A program made the position numbers and the translations under genes. A stretch of 64,000 bases of DNA, from the NCBI RefSeq assembly GCF_001638985.1, contig NW_017265157.1, positions 248,001-312,000 on the forward strand, written 5' to 3'. Positions 36,320 through 49,193 of the stretch are shown here, piece by piece. This DNA comes from Phycomyces blakesleeanus NRRL 1555(-) (lineage: Eukaryota; Mucoromycota; Mucoromycetes; Mucorales; Phycomycetaceae). Numbering within the stretch: position 1 is the stretch's first letter; each line of letters begins with the position of its first letter. The notes below the pieces were generated by a model, which worked only from the letters and a program-made list of their open reading frames with translations, made no database searches and was not told the DNA's origin.

Positions 36320-38152
36320 CTAGTTAATGATATGATGAGCATTGGCCCACGAAGCCCAGAATGCTTCACGGCAGTACAGAATTCCTAACAGAGGGGGCCC
36401 AAAAAGCATGCACAGCCAGAAGAAGAGGTTACCGATCACACGGTGAGACCGGATCAAAGGATGTCGACCAAGAACGATAAGTGGGAGCTGTAACATCTGG
36501 AGGACAAAAAGATACATGCGTACCCGACGCGTGCAAATGACCAAAACCAGCTCGTGGAGGATTGATGATAGTAAAAATGTAACGAATGTTGCGTTTTGCT
36601 TGGTGAGCTTGAGGGATTCGATCGATTGAGCATATACATGGCGCAGCAACCAGTGATGAACGGGTTTGTTCCATTTACGAGCAAATTCATCGTAAGTGAT
36701 GCTATTCCACCAGTCATCGTAGAAGTTTCTATCAGCAAACCTGAAGATAAAAGAAAGATGAAGAACAGTAACAGCTATCAGTAATCCTGGTCTATCTGTG
36801 CCCGTGCCTGCCTGTAGAAGATCATAATTATTTATATTACCTGCTGAGCTCTGCAAATGCATTGAGGATACACTCAAAAATGATGTAAAAGATAAAGAGA
36901 TAGTTGATCATAAATGGGCACATCAACTCGATGATAACTCTGGCTTCTGACATGTTTGGATCATAGAGCTTTGGAAGGATATATCGCTCTGTAGTAATGT
37001 ATAGTAACAAAAAGGTTCCAAGTGTTGCGACAGTCTTTTCGAACACATACCAGGGACGAATTCTACAATAGAATTAGATAAGCAACCTATCTTGACCTTT
37101 TCATTTTCTTTTGGCACTAAGCTCCCCATATCTAATTAATGATTCTTTAATGTCTTTGTATTCTACCTTTCGGTACGAGGATACTCCATCCAATAAACCA
37201 GACTGGGTACGATCAAATAATCAAGATAATTAGCGAGAGTGACATTATTCGGGTAAGTGGTTTTGCCATGAGTCAATTCCTCCTCCAGAAACTCGACTTC
37301 TTCTTCCATGTGTTTTAAAGTTGCTTCATCTTCGGGAGTCGGGTTTTGATGGCTGGCAATCCATTCGGGCAATTGAGCCTTGAGTTGTTTAAGACGGCGG
37401 TACTTGACGGATAGGTCTCCGTTTAAAGAAGTGTAGGAATGCATTTTCATCATCATAACTACAGTATGCATTGTAAAGAAGCCTGATTGCACCCATGGCC
37501 AATCCCTTTTTTATATACATATAATTTATCCAATTAATTGACCTTTCTTCTTCTTTTATGTACTTGTATCAATCATCATGTTCCTACATTACCTCCAGAA
37601 GATCCAATTGATGTTGAGAAATAGAAAAAGGGCTTGGCAAGCATGTTGTATAATCCAGCCTGTACGCTCATACTCGATAACTCGCCATATAAGGAGTTTA
37701 GAGAACAATACACTAAAAAAGGTCATGCTGACCATGGTAAGATCAGATACCAATAAGGCCAAGCCATCCTTGGAAAGGAGTCGGAAGAAACCAAGACTGA
37801 GCGGGATGCCTTCTTGTTCATAGCAACGAATGACGGTCTGGATGACATAGATTCCCATTCCGATCCAAAAAAGAGTGTAGAACCCTCGGAATGTGTCATT
37901 AGAGGTTTCTGGATTAGACATGTCGAATGCTGACATGCGAGCTTTGAATAGCAATCGCCTTTGTTTGCTAAACGGCACATTGGTTGTTGTAGGCAGGGAG
38001 GAAGGCGGGGAAGATTCAGATTTGATGATGGTTGGCCGGGTTGGATTTGATTTATCTGGGGAAGCCAATACTTCGTCACCAAGCGACCTTTGTAAAGAGT
38101 CGTCTGTAGTCATGGATCTCTCCAATGCTACCTTTAATAAGGGGTAGCTCAT
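36320..38152 (-). CDS. ARE2: Sterol O-acyltransferase (ARE1/ARE2-like, MBOAT family)
   Basis: Four exons on the minus strand: 38152-37593, 37505-37167, 37062-36841 and 36740-36320, giving 513 residues. It is an ER multi-spanning enzyme that esterifies sterols with fatty acyl-CoA for storage in lipid droplets. Visible marks are DWPWVQSGFFTMH before the MBOAT core, FYDDWWN (380-386), and the catalytic histidine His436 in LLSSILHELVL. The segment after FYDDWWN (KWNKPVHHWLLRHVYAQS) is closer to yeast Are1/Are2 than to DGAT1, so sterol esterification is the better guess; diacylglycerol activity cannot be excluded. The N-terminal ~70 residues are Ser/Pro-rich and cytosolic. I chose the ATG at 38152; another in-frame ATG at 38113 is possible. 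The open frame extends upstream but without an ATG. Confidence 0.92.
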
Positions 38153-38627
38153 CGATAAGGATAGTTGAAGAGTAAGAACAAGAAGAATGAATAAAAGCAA
38201 ATAAAAAGAAAAGGCAGTTTATTTAAATACACATGTATAGACTACAAGCTAGTCAGACTGGCCACGTAATTAGAACTTAGCATATACATAGAAATCAACC
38301 CCAGATATCAAATTTTATATATGATATGAATATTTAATATACAAATAATAGGGGGGGTTTGTATGGTTTACAGAGATTTACAGTGGGACAAAAAGTAACA
38401 AAAAAGAAAAAGAATAGAAAGGCAAACTGCGGACCTTGACAAGGCTCAGTTTGTGGTTTTCTTTTTTTGGGGGAATTAATATCGGCATGACGCACTAAAG
38501 TATTTTTTTATTGTATTGTATTTTATTTATATAAAGAGAACAGAAAAGAAAAAAAAGGAAATTGTTTACAAGACTGTCCGAAAATAGTAGTTTTTTTTTA
38601 CTTCTGTTCTTTAGATATATCTAATGT
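38153..38627. other. Spacer between ARE gene and acyl-CoA dehydrogenase 3' end
   Basis: Holds the promoter of the ARE gene and the 3' end of the dehydrogenase gene, both minus strand. A G7 run occurs at about 38351. No gene. Confidence 0.5.
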
Positions 38628-40679
38628 TTAAAGACGAGCGTGCTTGGGGAATTGTTTCATGGCCATCTTGATACCCAAATCAGCCATAATTTCCTCTGAA
38701 CCACCGAGAATAGCCTAAGAAGCACCAAAGGTTATTATCAACTCAACATAAATTATAGGCCACCTATACTTACACCAAACTTGTAGGTTCTCTGGAAACT
38801 CTCGACCAATCTACCCATACCAGTCTTTGTAATACCACGACCACTAAATTTGTTTTGGTCAATAGAGTTAGTATCATAAGAAGCACAAGACACATCACTT
38901 ATTTACCCAAAGATCTGACAGGCATCATCGGAAATATTGTGGGCTACACGAGTGCACTGGTACTTGAGAAGAGCAATAGGACCAGCAAGCTTAATGGCTT
39001 GTTCATCATAAGACATGCTGCACATCTGATAGGTAATGTTCTCAAGCCAGTTATCAACAGCTTCCAATTGGGAAATCTAATACACGCAAATATTTTGTTT
39101 AGTTTAGTTTCTGTTTTAAGACACAAACACACACAAAGAATTGATCAACATAATGTTATATGCTTACCATGCCAGCCAACTTGTTACGGATTACGGGTTG
39201 ATCGATCAAACGCTTTCCAAAGACCTTACGCTGATTGGCCCACTTGAAGCATTCCTCGATAACAGCACGGCTTGCACCAGTCATGGCACCGCAGATGTAC
39301 CATCTCTCGTGGTTGAAGTTGAACATGATAACCTGGAAACCCTGACCTTCTTTGCCAAGGATGTTCTCAACTGGAACCTTGACATTCTCATAGGTGATGT
39401 AGGCAGTACCAGCAGCAGGGGAAGTAGAGGTCTTGATAGCCTTGGTTTCAAGGTTTTCGTTACGCTCAATAAAAAGCATGGTAATACCCTTTTCAGTTAC
39501 TACAGCTGTAGTAAAGTAGTCGCAAGCGGTACCATTTGTAATCCACTTCTTGACACCATTAACTATACAGTAGAATTATTAAATACTTAGAGCCAAATTT
39601 TATATGTATGTGTATGTGTATGTGTATGTGTAGAATATAATATAATCATTACCAATAAAATGCTTGCCGTCGGCTGTTCTTTTGGCGGTAGTACGAATAC
39701 GGGCCACATCAGAGCCAGCGTAGGGCTCAGTAATAGCCAAACAGATACGCTTCTTGCCCAAAAGAACTTCTGGAACAACCTAACAAAATAATTATGTATG
39801 GATAATGTACAGTACATGTGAGTATATCTGATATTCAGTTTTATAAAATCAGGTTTGGTCATACCTTGGCCTTCAAAGCAGGAGAGCCAAAGTAAAGGAC
39901 AGGGGGAAGACCGATACTGTAGCCAGAAGAGATACCATCGGAGTAACCAGGAGTACCCATGCGAGCGGTTTCCTGGTGAGCAATCAACTCGTGGAAGTAG
40001 TTGAATTCCTCGGGCTTGACTCCACCGGGCAGCTTGAGACCCTTCAACCAAGGACCGGGACCAATCTGAGAAGCCAGGATACCTTCCTGACCTAACAAGT
40101 TGTAAACCTCAGCAGAGGGAGCTTTACCCTGGTCTTCAAAAAGAATAGATTCGTCCTTGATACTTTCATATGTCTGGCGAATGGAAGTAAGGAAACGGGT
40201 ATGGCTCTCACTAGAACAGTTTCAGAGTTAGTCAATCATAAACTTCTAGATAATGTGCACCTACTTGTAGTAAGGGCTCTTGAGACCCATCAAGTAGCTA
40301 GACTCTGCGTAAGGGACCTTGGAAATGTATGAAGCGTTGGCCTCAGCAATAGCAGACTTTTCGTCGACAATAGAGCCAATTTTGAGTCTAGGGGTATACT
40401 TGGTAATGACTTCGTGCTTGTGAAGACCATAGAATTCGTCTAGTTTGTGCTCTGTCTTAGGCTGGTTGTTTCAAAGCATTTTATCAAGCTTTATGGTCGT
40501 TCAACCGTCTTACCTGTCACGTCCTTGCCGCCAAACTCAATCAAGAGCTGGCCACCTCCAGGATGCATGGGAGCAAATCGAGTGACATCAAACACTGAGC
40601 CATCGATAATGATCCAGCAATCCTTTTCGGTGTTGTGCTTGGCAACCTCTTCGCGGGTGAAAGTCTTGAGTTGGGCCAT
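38628..40679 (-). CDS. Acyl-CoA dehydrogenase with N-terminal cytochrome b5 domain
   Basis: Eight exons on the minus strand: 40679-40514, 40439-40265, 40210-39865, 39779-39653, 39562-39168, 39076-38907, 38843-38774 and 38714-38628, giving 511 residues. Residues 1-75 are a cytochrome b5 domain with the haem ligand motif HPGG (39-42) and a second histidine at 62 or 64. The rest is an FAD acyl-CoA dehydrogenase: LAITEPYAGSDVARIRT and KKWITNGTACDYF contact flavin and substrate, NHERWYICGAMTGASRAVIE is typical of the C-terminal helical domain, and GGSEEIM sits where the catalytic glutamate loop lies. This fusion is known in fungi. It probably dehydrogenates acyl-CoAs, with the b5 domain in electron transfer or assembly. 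No targeting signal is obvious. The first intron uses the acceptor directly before the GAC codon, chosen because it preserves frame and family sequence. Confidence 0.93.
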
Positions 40680-41322
40680 GAGTAATGTAGGAGGTAAAGA
40701 GAGAAAGTGAAGAAGAAAGAGAGGAAATGGATATTGCATGTGATTCTTATATACTCCCCACATCTTGCCCTTGTCACGTCAACGCGTTTAAGTTCGTGGG
40801 GGAAACGCACATGTTAGACTTAATCATTAACCTTTACACAACCAAAACTTAATCATAATCGCCTCCAAAGCCAATTACTTCTATACACTTTCTTTTCTTT
40901 GTATATATAGTGTGCTGGTATATACTGGCTTTATTTACACAGTAATCTAGGGATTAAAAGCGTACGCGTCCCTTGAACGGTCTTTATGATAAAAATGGAG
41001 CCACTTTTAAGGTGTGGTTGAACCAGTTAAATGCGGGGAAAAGTAGTATAAACGAATACAAGAAAAAAAGGAGGGGGGGGGGTGTTACATTCAGTACAAC
41101 CTAAACAGTAAATCAGTCACAGGTCCACAGTACACCTTCTTTTGTGTAATATCTTGAATGCATAAAGAAAACAGATCCTTAAAAAAAGATGGTCCAGATG
41201 TGGTGTAAATAGGATCGATATTTCATCTCTGTAAATCGTAAAATTGATGATTCGGACTTTCATCTTATATACATATATATGTGTTAATTTTCCAAAAAAA
41301 AAAGTCTTTCACAACTTCTCTA
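40680..41322. other. Divergent promoter region, dehydrogenase and CAF16
   Basis: 643 bases between divergent starts. AT-rich, with a G11 run at about 41075-41085 and a TATATA patch near 41270. No gene. Confidence 0.6.
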
Positions 41323-42441
41323 ATGTCTTCTAACCAAGAGTCCGTGGCTGTCAACAAACTCAATTATGGCTATGGAGGTCCTCTTATCCTCAAAGACCTT
41401 TCCCTTCATTTAACAGCCGGAAGTAGGTGCATTCTTGTCGGTGCTAATGGAACCGGAAAGACGACATTACTACGCATCCTGGCTGGAAAGCGAATGGTCG
41501 AAGGCGATGTCAGAGTATTAGGAAAGAGTGCATTCATTGATGGTCCTGCTGTAAGTGACTCCTACACCTTTTTTATAGTATGTTTTTATAGTCACTTATT
41601 CTTTATATGTATCATTTTATTGGAGATAAGAACGTCACTTATCTTGGTACTGAGTGGGCCAACAATCCTGTAGTTCGCGCCGATCTTACTGTCGAGTATC
41701 TGTTGAAGAGTATGGGAAGCAACCGCTGGCCTGAAAGAACCAAGACTCTTTTGGATGTTCTTGAGGTAGATACTACCTGGCGCCTTCACCAAGTCTCAGA
41801 TGGTAATGCATTGTGGTGTGCATCAATTGGTGTATGAACTGCATTAAATTTATTGTGATCTTAATTAAACAAATGCGTTTGTAGGTCAGCGTAGACGCGT
41901 GCAATTGGTAATGGGATTGTTGCATCCCTGGAAACTGCTGTTGCTCGATGAAGTGACCGTTGATCTGGATGTGTGGATTCGTGCAGAGTTTCTATCTTTT
42001 TTGAAGAGGGAGACTGAAGAAAGAGGTGCCACCATTATCTATGCCACTCACATCTTTGATGGTAAGCTTTAACCTATAATATATACATATATATTGCGCA
42101 ATTGGATGATAAATGTCTTTTATATTATCTCTTGGACTTAATCTATAGGACTTGGTGAGTGGCCTACTCATCTGGCTCACGTAAATGAAGGAACTATTCT
42201 GTCTTTGAATCAAATGAATGACTTTAAAGAATTGGAGGAGATCAAGGCATATTACAGAGAGCACCAATTGTTGGACTCCCCTCTTATGGGACTTTGCTAT
42301 AGATGGTTGCGTCAAGACAAGATGGTCAGAAAATCAGAACTGCCTATTGACCCTGCTACTGGGTTACCTCACACACGATGGGATGATCTTAGCGAGGAGA
42401 TGAAGAAGTATGGAGACAAGTACTACAATTACTGGAAATAA
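41323..42441 (+). CDS. CAF16: CAF16-type ABC ATPase (CCR4-NOT associated)
   Basis: Four exons: 41323-41550, 41631-41802, 41885-42061 and 42149-42441, giving 289 residues, close to the length I recall for yeast Caf16. It is a soluble single-domain ABC protein without membrane segments, linked in yeast to the CCR4-NOT complex and Mediator. Walker A is GANGTGKTT (40-48); the signature loop is the divergent SDGQRRRVQ (132-140) in place of LSGGQ; Walker B is LLLLDEVT with D155/E156; a switch histidine follows in [27 protein letters not shown] and [15 protein letters not shown] are family-specific. The exon 2 acceptor (ATAAG before AACGTC) was chosen because it keeps frame and family sequence. An upstream in-frame extension lacks an ATG. 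Confidence 0.95.
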
Positions 42442-45400
42442 TCCATGTAGATAGAAAAGTTCATTTGGTGCATTAAGATTCGAGAGTAAAACTTTTGTAT
42501 AATTTTTTTATTTTTATTAAATTAGCACACGTATAAATTTTTGTAATCTTTTGTGCTTGTGCCTTTGTTTCTTTTTAATAAGAAGGGTTAATGAAGAACC
42601 TAGTCATCAATTACATGAATATACATGCCCATAATTTTGCTAATTTTCCCTTTCCAAGTTGGCTTTATACGTATTGGATTGAGAGGAAATTGTGGCTTTT
42701 TGTAGGCTAAGCGCTCAGTCTCTAGATATTGTACCTCTCCTTCAATCTCTATTTCAGCATTCTAGTATTACGGCTGATATTTCTATACAGACGCTTTAAG
42801 TTTTTCTGATTATTTGACTGTAAAAAAAAGGCGTCTTTAGGGGTGTATTTGTGAAATGTTGAAATTGAAACATACAAAAAAAAGAGAGAAAAAACAGTAT
42901 TTAATCAAAATTCGACTTCAAAGCAGCCCTTAAATACCCGAAAAAGCTTGTAAAATTTCCTACTAAAATCGCTCTTCTTGTTATTAGTATAAATGTGCTA
43001 TGTATTATATCTTCCAGTTCATATTTACTGCTCGGATTTACGGTTTGTGCCCAGATTTATGCCTCTAGCGCCCAGCCCTTTAAGAAGAGTGCGGCATGCT
43101 TGAGCCAACACTGGTATGATCAGCAAGTTGCACATGCCGATCGTTGCCCTGATTTTTTAAAAGTATGATATACTTTCTTTCTCTATCGCCTTTCGTCATT
43201 ATCGTTTATATAAAGAACACAAGCCAAGAACTTGGATATATCTACTTGAATTCATTTTTTTAGCATTTTACACGCCTTAAAAGAATGTAATCTGTTATAT
43301 TGCAATTTTCAGTAATAGAAAACACTGCAACAGTCGATGTTCAAAGAGTAATATAAGCCTTTTTTCTACTTGGTACATTTAAAAATGAGCCGCTTAATTG
43401 ATACCAATTAGATTATGTACGCTGAAGGATATATATGACCCACTATAGGAGATGAGTGGTGATATTTTATATAACACGCATGTTTTATAGCTTATTAATA
43501 CAACCTGAATTTGGTTTATTCGATAGCTGGTGAAATTTCTATAAAAAATATGCTGATACTCTGTGGATCCAAAACAAGTTGTCCAAATTTAGTTGATATT
43601 TTTTTTTCTCTTCTATTATTTGTTTATGATGTCACCTTCGCATACGCGAAACAACTTAAAGGGGTTTATATATTTGTTTTCTTGTTTGAGACTTTTCTTT
43701 ACGTCTTTCATCACTTGTACCAGATATGTATTAATTCTAATGACTAATCTTTCACAAAAGTCAAATCATTATGCCTCTCAAGTGTTCCAATGTGGCCTGT
43801 GCTTATTTTCTTTTTCCTTTTTAAAGAGGAGCCTAATATTCTCAGCCTTTAGTAGATCCAAACTAAAGTTGGCTTCGTTGCCCAAAGCTCACGGTTAACC
43901 GCTTCAACGGAAACTAATATAATTTATTTTAACAGACGCCCAAAATTATGACAATTATGCAAATCTGCCATTCTAGTACTGCTCTTGCCTACCAAATCTG
44001 CCTATTTTGCTTTTCAATCCTACTAACATATATTCAATACTTTTACAAATAACATCCAGCCAACAAGTTCATTAAAGACCGTGCGGTAATTTTTGCTATT
44101 TGCTATGAACGCTGGTACAAAATTTTGATTACTGTGTTTAGCCTGTAGTGGCTCTCAAATGACTTGAGAGGCCAATGGTCTTTTTTGAGCTATTCTACTT
44201 GGTAAGGAGCCGCCCAATACACACCAAGAAATCAAATATTTCAGCAAGTTCTTTTTTTATTATAGGCACAAGATCCAAGCCAGCACAAATTTCCGTAGCC
44301 AGCTACCCCAGATTTACAATAGAGCAATAGTAGTTGCCGGTTGTTATTTAGGAAGACGTTTCTTTTAGATATCTACGGTTTGTCTACGCAGGCTGATAAA
44401 GGGCAATATAATTGGTAAAAGAAACTGCGTAGATTCCTGATTCGAGATCCGACGCCGACCAGGTCCTGGGCAACAGTGAGGATTGTACAGTGTTATGTTT
44501 TAAGTTTATCAAGGCATCGTGTCCTACTTCTTTTACGGTTACAAATAACCCTTCACTTGGGTGAGCTAATCCACCTGAGTGTCGTATGAGTGAGAGCTTA
44601 ATAAATAAAGATAAAAAACTTCATTATTTTTGCTGGGGAGATATTTTCTTTGGCTGAGCTAATCCGTTGTTTCAGGTACGTATATTTCTGAATTTCATTT
44701 TTCATTTCATTATCACAGGTTTTGGTAAGCAAGAGCAATAGGTGAAGCATCGAAATAATTTGCTGGTTGGATAAAAAGGATTAGTATATATACATGTATG
44801 AATAAGATATATGACCAAGTTATACTCACCACTTTCAGCTTGAAGTTATAAACAGCTAAAGTTCCTTGTTTTTTATTTAAAGGGAAAACGTTATGGGCTG
44901 ACTAACTGACCGAAAAAAGAAATACTAGATAATGTATTACTTATGTGAAAAAGAAGAATAGATGTAGAATATACATATTTATTAGCTATCTGTTAGATAT
45001 ATAGAGTAAGCCATATTAAGTCAGACTTTATTCTTATAAAGGTTAAAATCATAATTGAAAAAAAGAAAACTGAGATCTTCGTAATGGGGGTTTTTGGATA
45101 TATATATGAATTTGATAAAGTATTACCAGCTTTTACATATATGTAACAAGCATATGCTTGATTGGTATATTTATTGTGAGGGTATTTTCTGATAATATAT
45201 ACTACGGCAAATGAAATAAAACTCACAAGAGAGCGATAGAGATCAATTTATAGTTGAAGTTATACGCCTTTGAAGCCAATTGAATTAGGTATATTACATT
45301 CTTCTGTCTATAGACATTTATATGTTGCAGTTTTGTCTTTTTCTTCTTCTTTTCGTTTTGAGTTTGGCTCTTTGATTCAATATTTCTATGTGTTTAATTT

Positions 45401-45818
45401 TTATTGCTGCCAGTTAATAATCATAAAATGCTCTTTAAAATGGTTGTTGTATGTTAAAAGGTTGAAGAGTGAAATATCAACTGGTTAAGCCTAATTGCAA
45501 TGCGTTTCATGTTGGAGTTGGACCCTGCCTTAATTTTGTATAAATGTTATCCTAATACATTCATATTTTGATTTGTCTGTTAGAACTTGTGAATATTGAA
45601 TACTGGGTAGAAATACAGTACCGGTTATTTCAAAATACATATATAAAGGCTACAAGCACATCATAATAACTTATATTTCAAAGTAAAAAATAAAATAAAA
45701 TAACGAAGCTTTATTGAAAAGCACGTAATTTTATTCTTTTGGATTCCCGTCACCAAAAATATATTCTTTTTTTTGGCTTTATTATTTACGTGTCTTTATT
45801 TTTCCCTTATCATCAACA
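42442..45818. other. 3.4 kb spacer with an open but ATG-less stretch
   Basis: No intact gene recognised. A frame of about 87 codons without ATG (42905-43165, plus strand) has ordinary protein composition, ending QHWYDQQVAHADRCPDFLKV. It may be an isolated exon or relic. GC-richer, scrambled sequence at about 44230-44560 gives broken frames in all phases. The remainder is AT-rich. Confidence 0.4.
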
Positions 45819-46300
45819 ATGAGATCCACCCGTGTCAGCGCTGAAGCCTTTGATGAGACCCTCAAGAAAGAACTTAATGGCACCAACAAGGTCTTCGTTC
45901 TGTTTTTTGGCACTGAATTACCCGAGACCGATGAATCTTGGTGTCCTGATTGCGTGATTGCTGATCCTTTGGTTCGTAAGGCACTCTTGCCTGTAGAAAA
46001 CTCTGTTCTCATTGAGGCTGCTGTTGGCTCTCGTGCTGAATGGAGAAACGCTTCCAGCAACCCTTACCGTTCTCGCACTGATTTCACTATCCCTGCTATC
46101 CCCACACTCTACAAGTGGACTACCGTATGTATATACGCATTAATTTTAAATATACTGTTTGATATTAAACCGAAGAAAGAAAGAATAAACTAACGAGATC
46201 TCTTGGGAATTTTCTCTTTTAGTCTGGTGCCGGAGAACGTTTGGTTGAAGAAGAGTGTGCTGACATCGAGAAGCTCAATGCATTCGTTAACTCTGCCTAA
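45819..46300 (+). CDS. TXNDC17: TXNDC17 (TRP14)-like thioredoxin-related protein
   Basis: Two exons, 45819-46124 and 46223-46300, giving 127 residues, the usual size. It is a small cytosolic thioredoxin-fold disulfide reductase. The active-site motif is WCPDC (41-45), diagnostic for this family and different from WCGPC of classical thioredoxin. It is preceded by KVFVLFFGTELPETDES, and the cis-proline region IPAIPTLYKW is conserved. In animals the family reduces small disulfide substrates rather than ribonucleotide reductase; the same role here is inference. A short 5' leader is preceded by T-rich sequence. Confidence 0.94.
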
Positions 46301-47147
46301 TGTATTAGAGGACGATGGGTTATATTTCTATACCTAATACTTTATTAGCTCAAGCACTTTTACATATTTTACTGGTGCAGTTTGTATCTAATCTATATAT
46401 CAAGGGAAAAGGTGGCTACTAGCTTTATTGCGGCCATGTTTCTTGTAATAAGCTTATATTTTGCGTGGAAATACATTTTCTAAACCTCTTTATTTTTGTC
46501 CAAAAATAATTTAAATAAAATAAAAAAGTAACAAATAAATAAATAAAATAAAATAAAAACTCTGATTGTGCCAAAGTATAAGGGTCCTTATCCTACAATG
46601 ATCAAGCCCTTATAAACGTATTCGGAAACAGTCTTGGGAAGTGAAGCGACTATGCGTACAAGCTTTCACATCCTAGTACAAAATACATAGAATTAATCAA
46701 CTACCCAGCTAGACTTCATATCAGTGTATTATAAAGATATTAAAACTTCTTTGACAGGTGAAAATAAGCTCATTACAAGGTTTTCTAGGACGTGCATACT
46801 GTGGCATATAGTCAACCCAATGAGAACCGAGGAATAATTGACGCTAAATAAAAGAAAAGAACCCTCCTTAAATATAAGAGGAGAGAAAAAAATCAAAAGA
46901 AATGACAAGGGAACAAGAGGTATTCGGCAAGGCATGACAAAAGAGTAGTCAGTGAAAAAGTAAGAGAGCACAGAAAAAAAATCCCTGATGTGGGAAAACG
47001 GCCTTAGACTTCTTTGACAGGTGTAACCTATTGGGATTTTTTTTTTTTGGAAAATGAGCCAAGGAGTCACCGTAAAACTCCGCGTTTTCTCAATAGGTTT
47101 CTTTTTTTGTGCGGCGAGGGTGGTGTTTGTCTTTTACTTATTTCTGA
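46301..47147. other. Spacer with a 16-base direct repeat
   Basis: ACTTCTTTGACAGGTG occurs at 46745-46760 and again at 47008-47023. TAAAA runs lie at about 46515-46558. A minus-strand frame between the repeats (46729-47070) encodes hydrophobic sequence without recognisable features and is not called. Confidence 0.5.
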
Positions 47148-48368
47148 ATGTTCATCTTGTCATCAGGTAAATACATCGTGTGTGTGTGTGCTTTTTTCTT
47201 TTGAGAGAGCTATGTTTTAATCCGACCTGCCAAAAGTATTTTTCTGGATTGGCTTCCTGGCAGTGATTCCTTACCTTGCCCTTGTTCTATACGCTGCCTA
47301 TGCATGCAAAGAGCAGAATTTGAAGAAGAAGTATAATGCTTCCTGGTGAGTAGAAAATAATCAGGAAATGTACTTAATAACTACACGCACAACTCACAAA
47401 AAAACTTTATCTTAAATATACTAGGGCTCTTGTTACCGGTGGATCATCTGGTATTGGAGCTGCCATTGTCCGTAAGTTTGCTTCCCAGGGTTTGAATGTG
47501 GTTGTTGCTGCCCTGGAAAACCCTTTGATGGATAGCTTCAAAGTCGCCATCCAAGAGGAGTTTCCCGAACGCAAGTTCCGCTTTGTTGGATGCGATTTAT
47601 CTGATTCAGAGGGACAGAGCTACTTGAGCGCCATCGAAAAGGCCACCGACGACATTCCTATTCAAATCCTGTGCAACAATGCTGGTTTCATTACTACGGG
47701 TGCCTTCGCAGACACTGCTTTCAAGCGCAACATGGCCAACTACCACACCAATGTTACTGCCCCCCTTGTATTGACACATCATTTTGTTAACCGTATGCTT
47801 GACAAGGGGCAGCGTGGTTTGGTAACCTTTACTTCCAGCAGTGCTGGCTTCATCCCTAACCCCATGAGCGCTCTCTACTGTAAGCTCTCATCTCTTCTAA
47901 AAAAACTGTTTCAACTATTGTTTACACCGAATGAATAGCTTCTACAAAGATCTTCTTGACTACATTTGCTGCATCCTTGGCTGCTGAGAACGCAGAAGAT
48001 GGTATTGATGTACTTGTGGTGGTAAGTCATTAAAGTTATGTGTTATGACATGATTTATTAACTGTCTTTTATAATTTTTTTAGCACCCCTCACCTATTAA
48101 TTCCAACTTTTATGATAACGCTGGAAAGATGTCTACACTTTTGTCCGCTCAAAAGATGTCTTCTCCTCCTTCTGTCATTGCTGATACTATTTGCTGTAAT
48201 GCCGGAAAGGTGGTTGTGTCTGACCAGGGTCCCACAACTGTCATTATGAAGATTATTATGACTAAAGTTCTCGACTGGAATGTGCTGACCGAGGTTATGA
48301 AGTTGGGTCTTCGTTACAGTGGCGATTACAAGGCCATGAAGGTCAGACGTGAGGGCAAGGCTGCTTAA
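47148..48368 (+). CDS. Membrane-anchored short-chain dehydrogenase/reductase
   Basis: Five exons: 47148-47166, 47237-47345, 47425-47879, 47939-48021 and 48084-48368, giving 316 residues. Residues 1-29 are a hydrophobic anchor (MFILSSVFFWIGFLAVIPYL...). The Rossmann cofactor motif is TGGSSGIG (47-54), the structural motif NNAG is at 127-130, the catalytic serine is within TSSSAG (179-184), and the catalytic pair is Tyr194/Lys198 in YSSTK. Topology and length resemble ER-bound SDRs such as 17-beta-HSD12/3-ketoacyl-CoA reductase and 3-ketodihydrosphingosine reductase, but the C-terminal half does not match either clearly, so the substrate is left open. The tiny first exon was chosen because an in-frame stop (47218-47220) lies before the second exon and ATGTTCATC...CAG|GTAAAT joins it in phase. 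Confidence 0.87.
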
Positions 48369-49193
48369 TTTAAATTCTTTAATATAATTTAATTTGGTAG
48401 TAAAGACATGAAGAAGAAGAAAAAAGTACTTTAATATAAATGATTTTAATTTATTTTTTTTACAAAGCTAAAGCTTGGAAGTTTTGCGTTTCTGGTTCCT
48501 TAATAATGTGGAGAGGATAGACATGATTTTTATTAAACGATTTTTCTCTTGAGATTGAGTGTAGCTTTATGATGTACAAAAACTAACAATTCTAATTTAG
48601 CTCAAAATCACAATAGTATATAGCGTGGATAGAATAACTACTAAAGATAGTGCGCGCACCACTAAACGCAACGAGTAGGCAATAAAAAAAAATATGATGT
48701 TTCCTCTATCTATAATATCGATACCATAACCAGTGAGATTAGAGCTTTTGTTCTTAAAGTCATTTTCTCAAGTTCTTTTTAACAGCAATATAACAAAATT
48801 TCAAATAATAATAATACTAATACTAATAAAGCACTCATAGTTTTTTTTCACAGTGAAATAATCTTCGTTATACAGGTTTTATTGAACAAGTCTTAATGAC
48901 ATTTGATATATATATGTATATATATAATTGAGAGAAAATATAAAGGCAAGAAGTGTGCATGTACATTGGAATAATCCACAAAAAATGGTTTACTCATAAA
49001 AATGACTATACATCGTCTGCTCATATACAGTGAACTCAAACGGAAGTCCTGGTCTATAGAAAAATAATATAAAGAATTGAAAGGGAAATAGGAATAGAAT
49101 ACATATGAATAAAACAGCAAAAATAAAGAAGGAAATGTCAAAAACGATCCTACTTGGGCCATATACAAACAATCACCAACTGACTGCTGAGTC
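48369..49193. other. Convergent 3' region, dehydrogenase and Pumilio gene
   Basis: AT-rich 3' untranslated sequences of two convergent genes. No further gene seen. Confidence 0.5.

Noticed and set aside
38153..38200. Hydrophobic N-terminal extension of the ARE protein
   Set aside because: The frame is open but has no ATG (it would start with TTG). The CT-rich sequence is more likely 5' leader.
44400..44600. Possible tRNA-like sequence (GATTCGAGATCC near 44439)
   Set aside because: The box-B-like string has no matching box A, acceptor stem or anticodon arm at proper distances.
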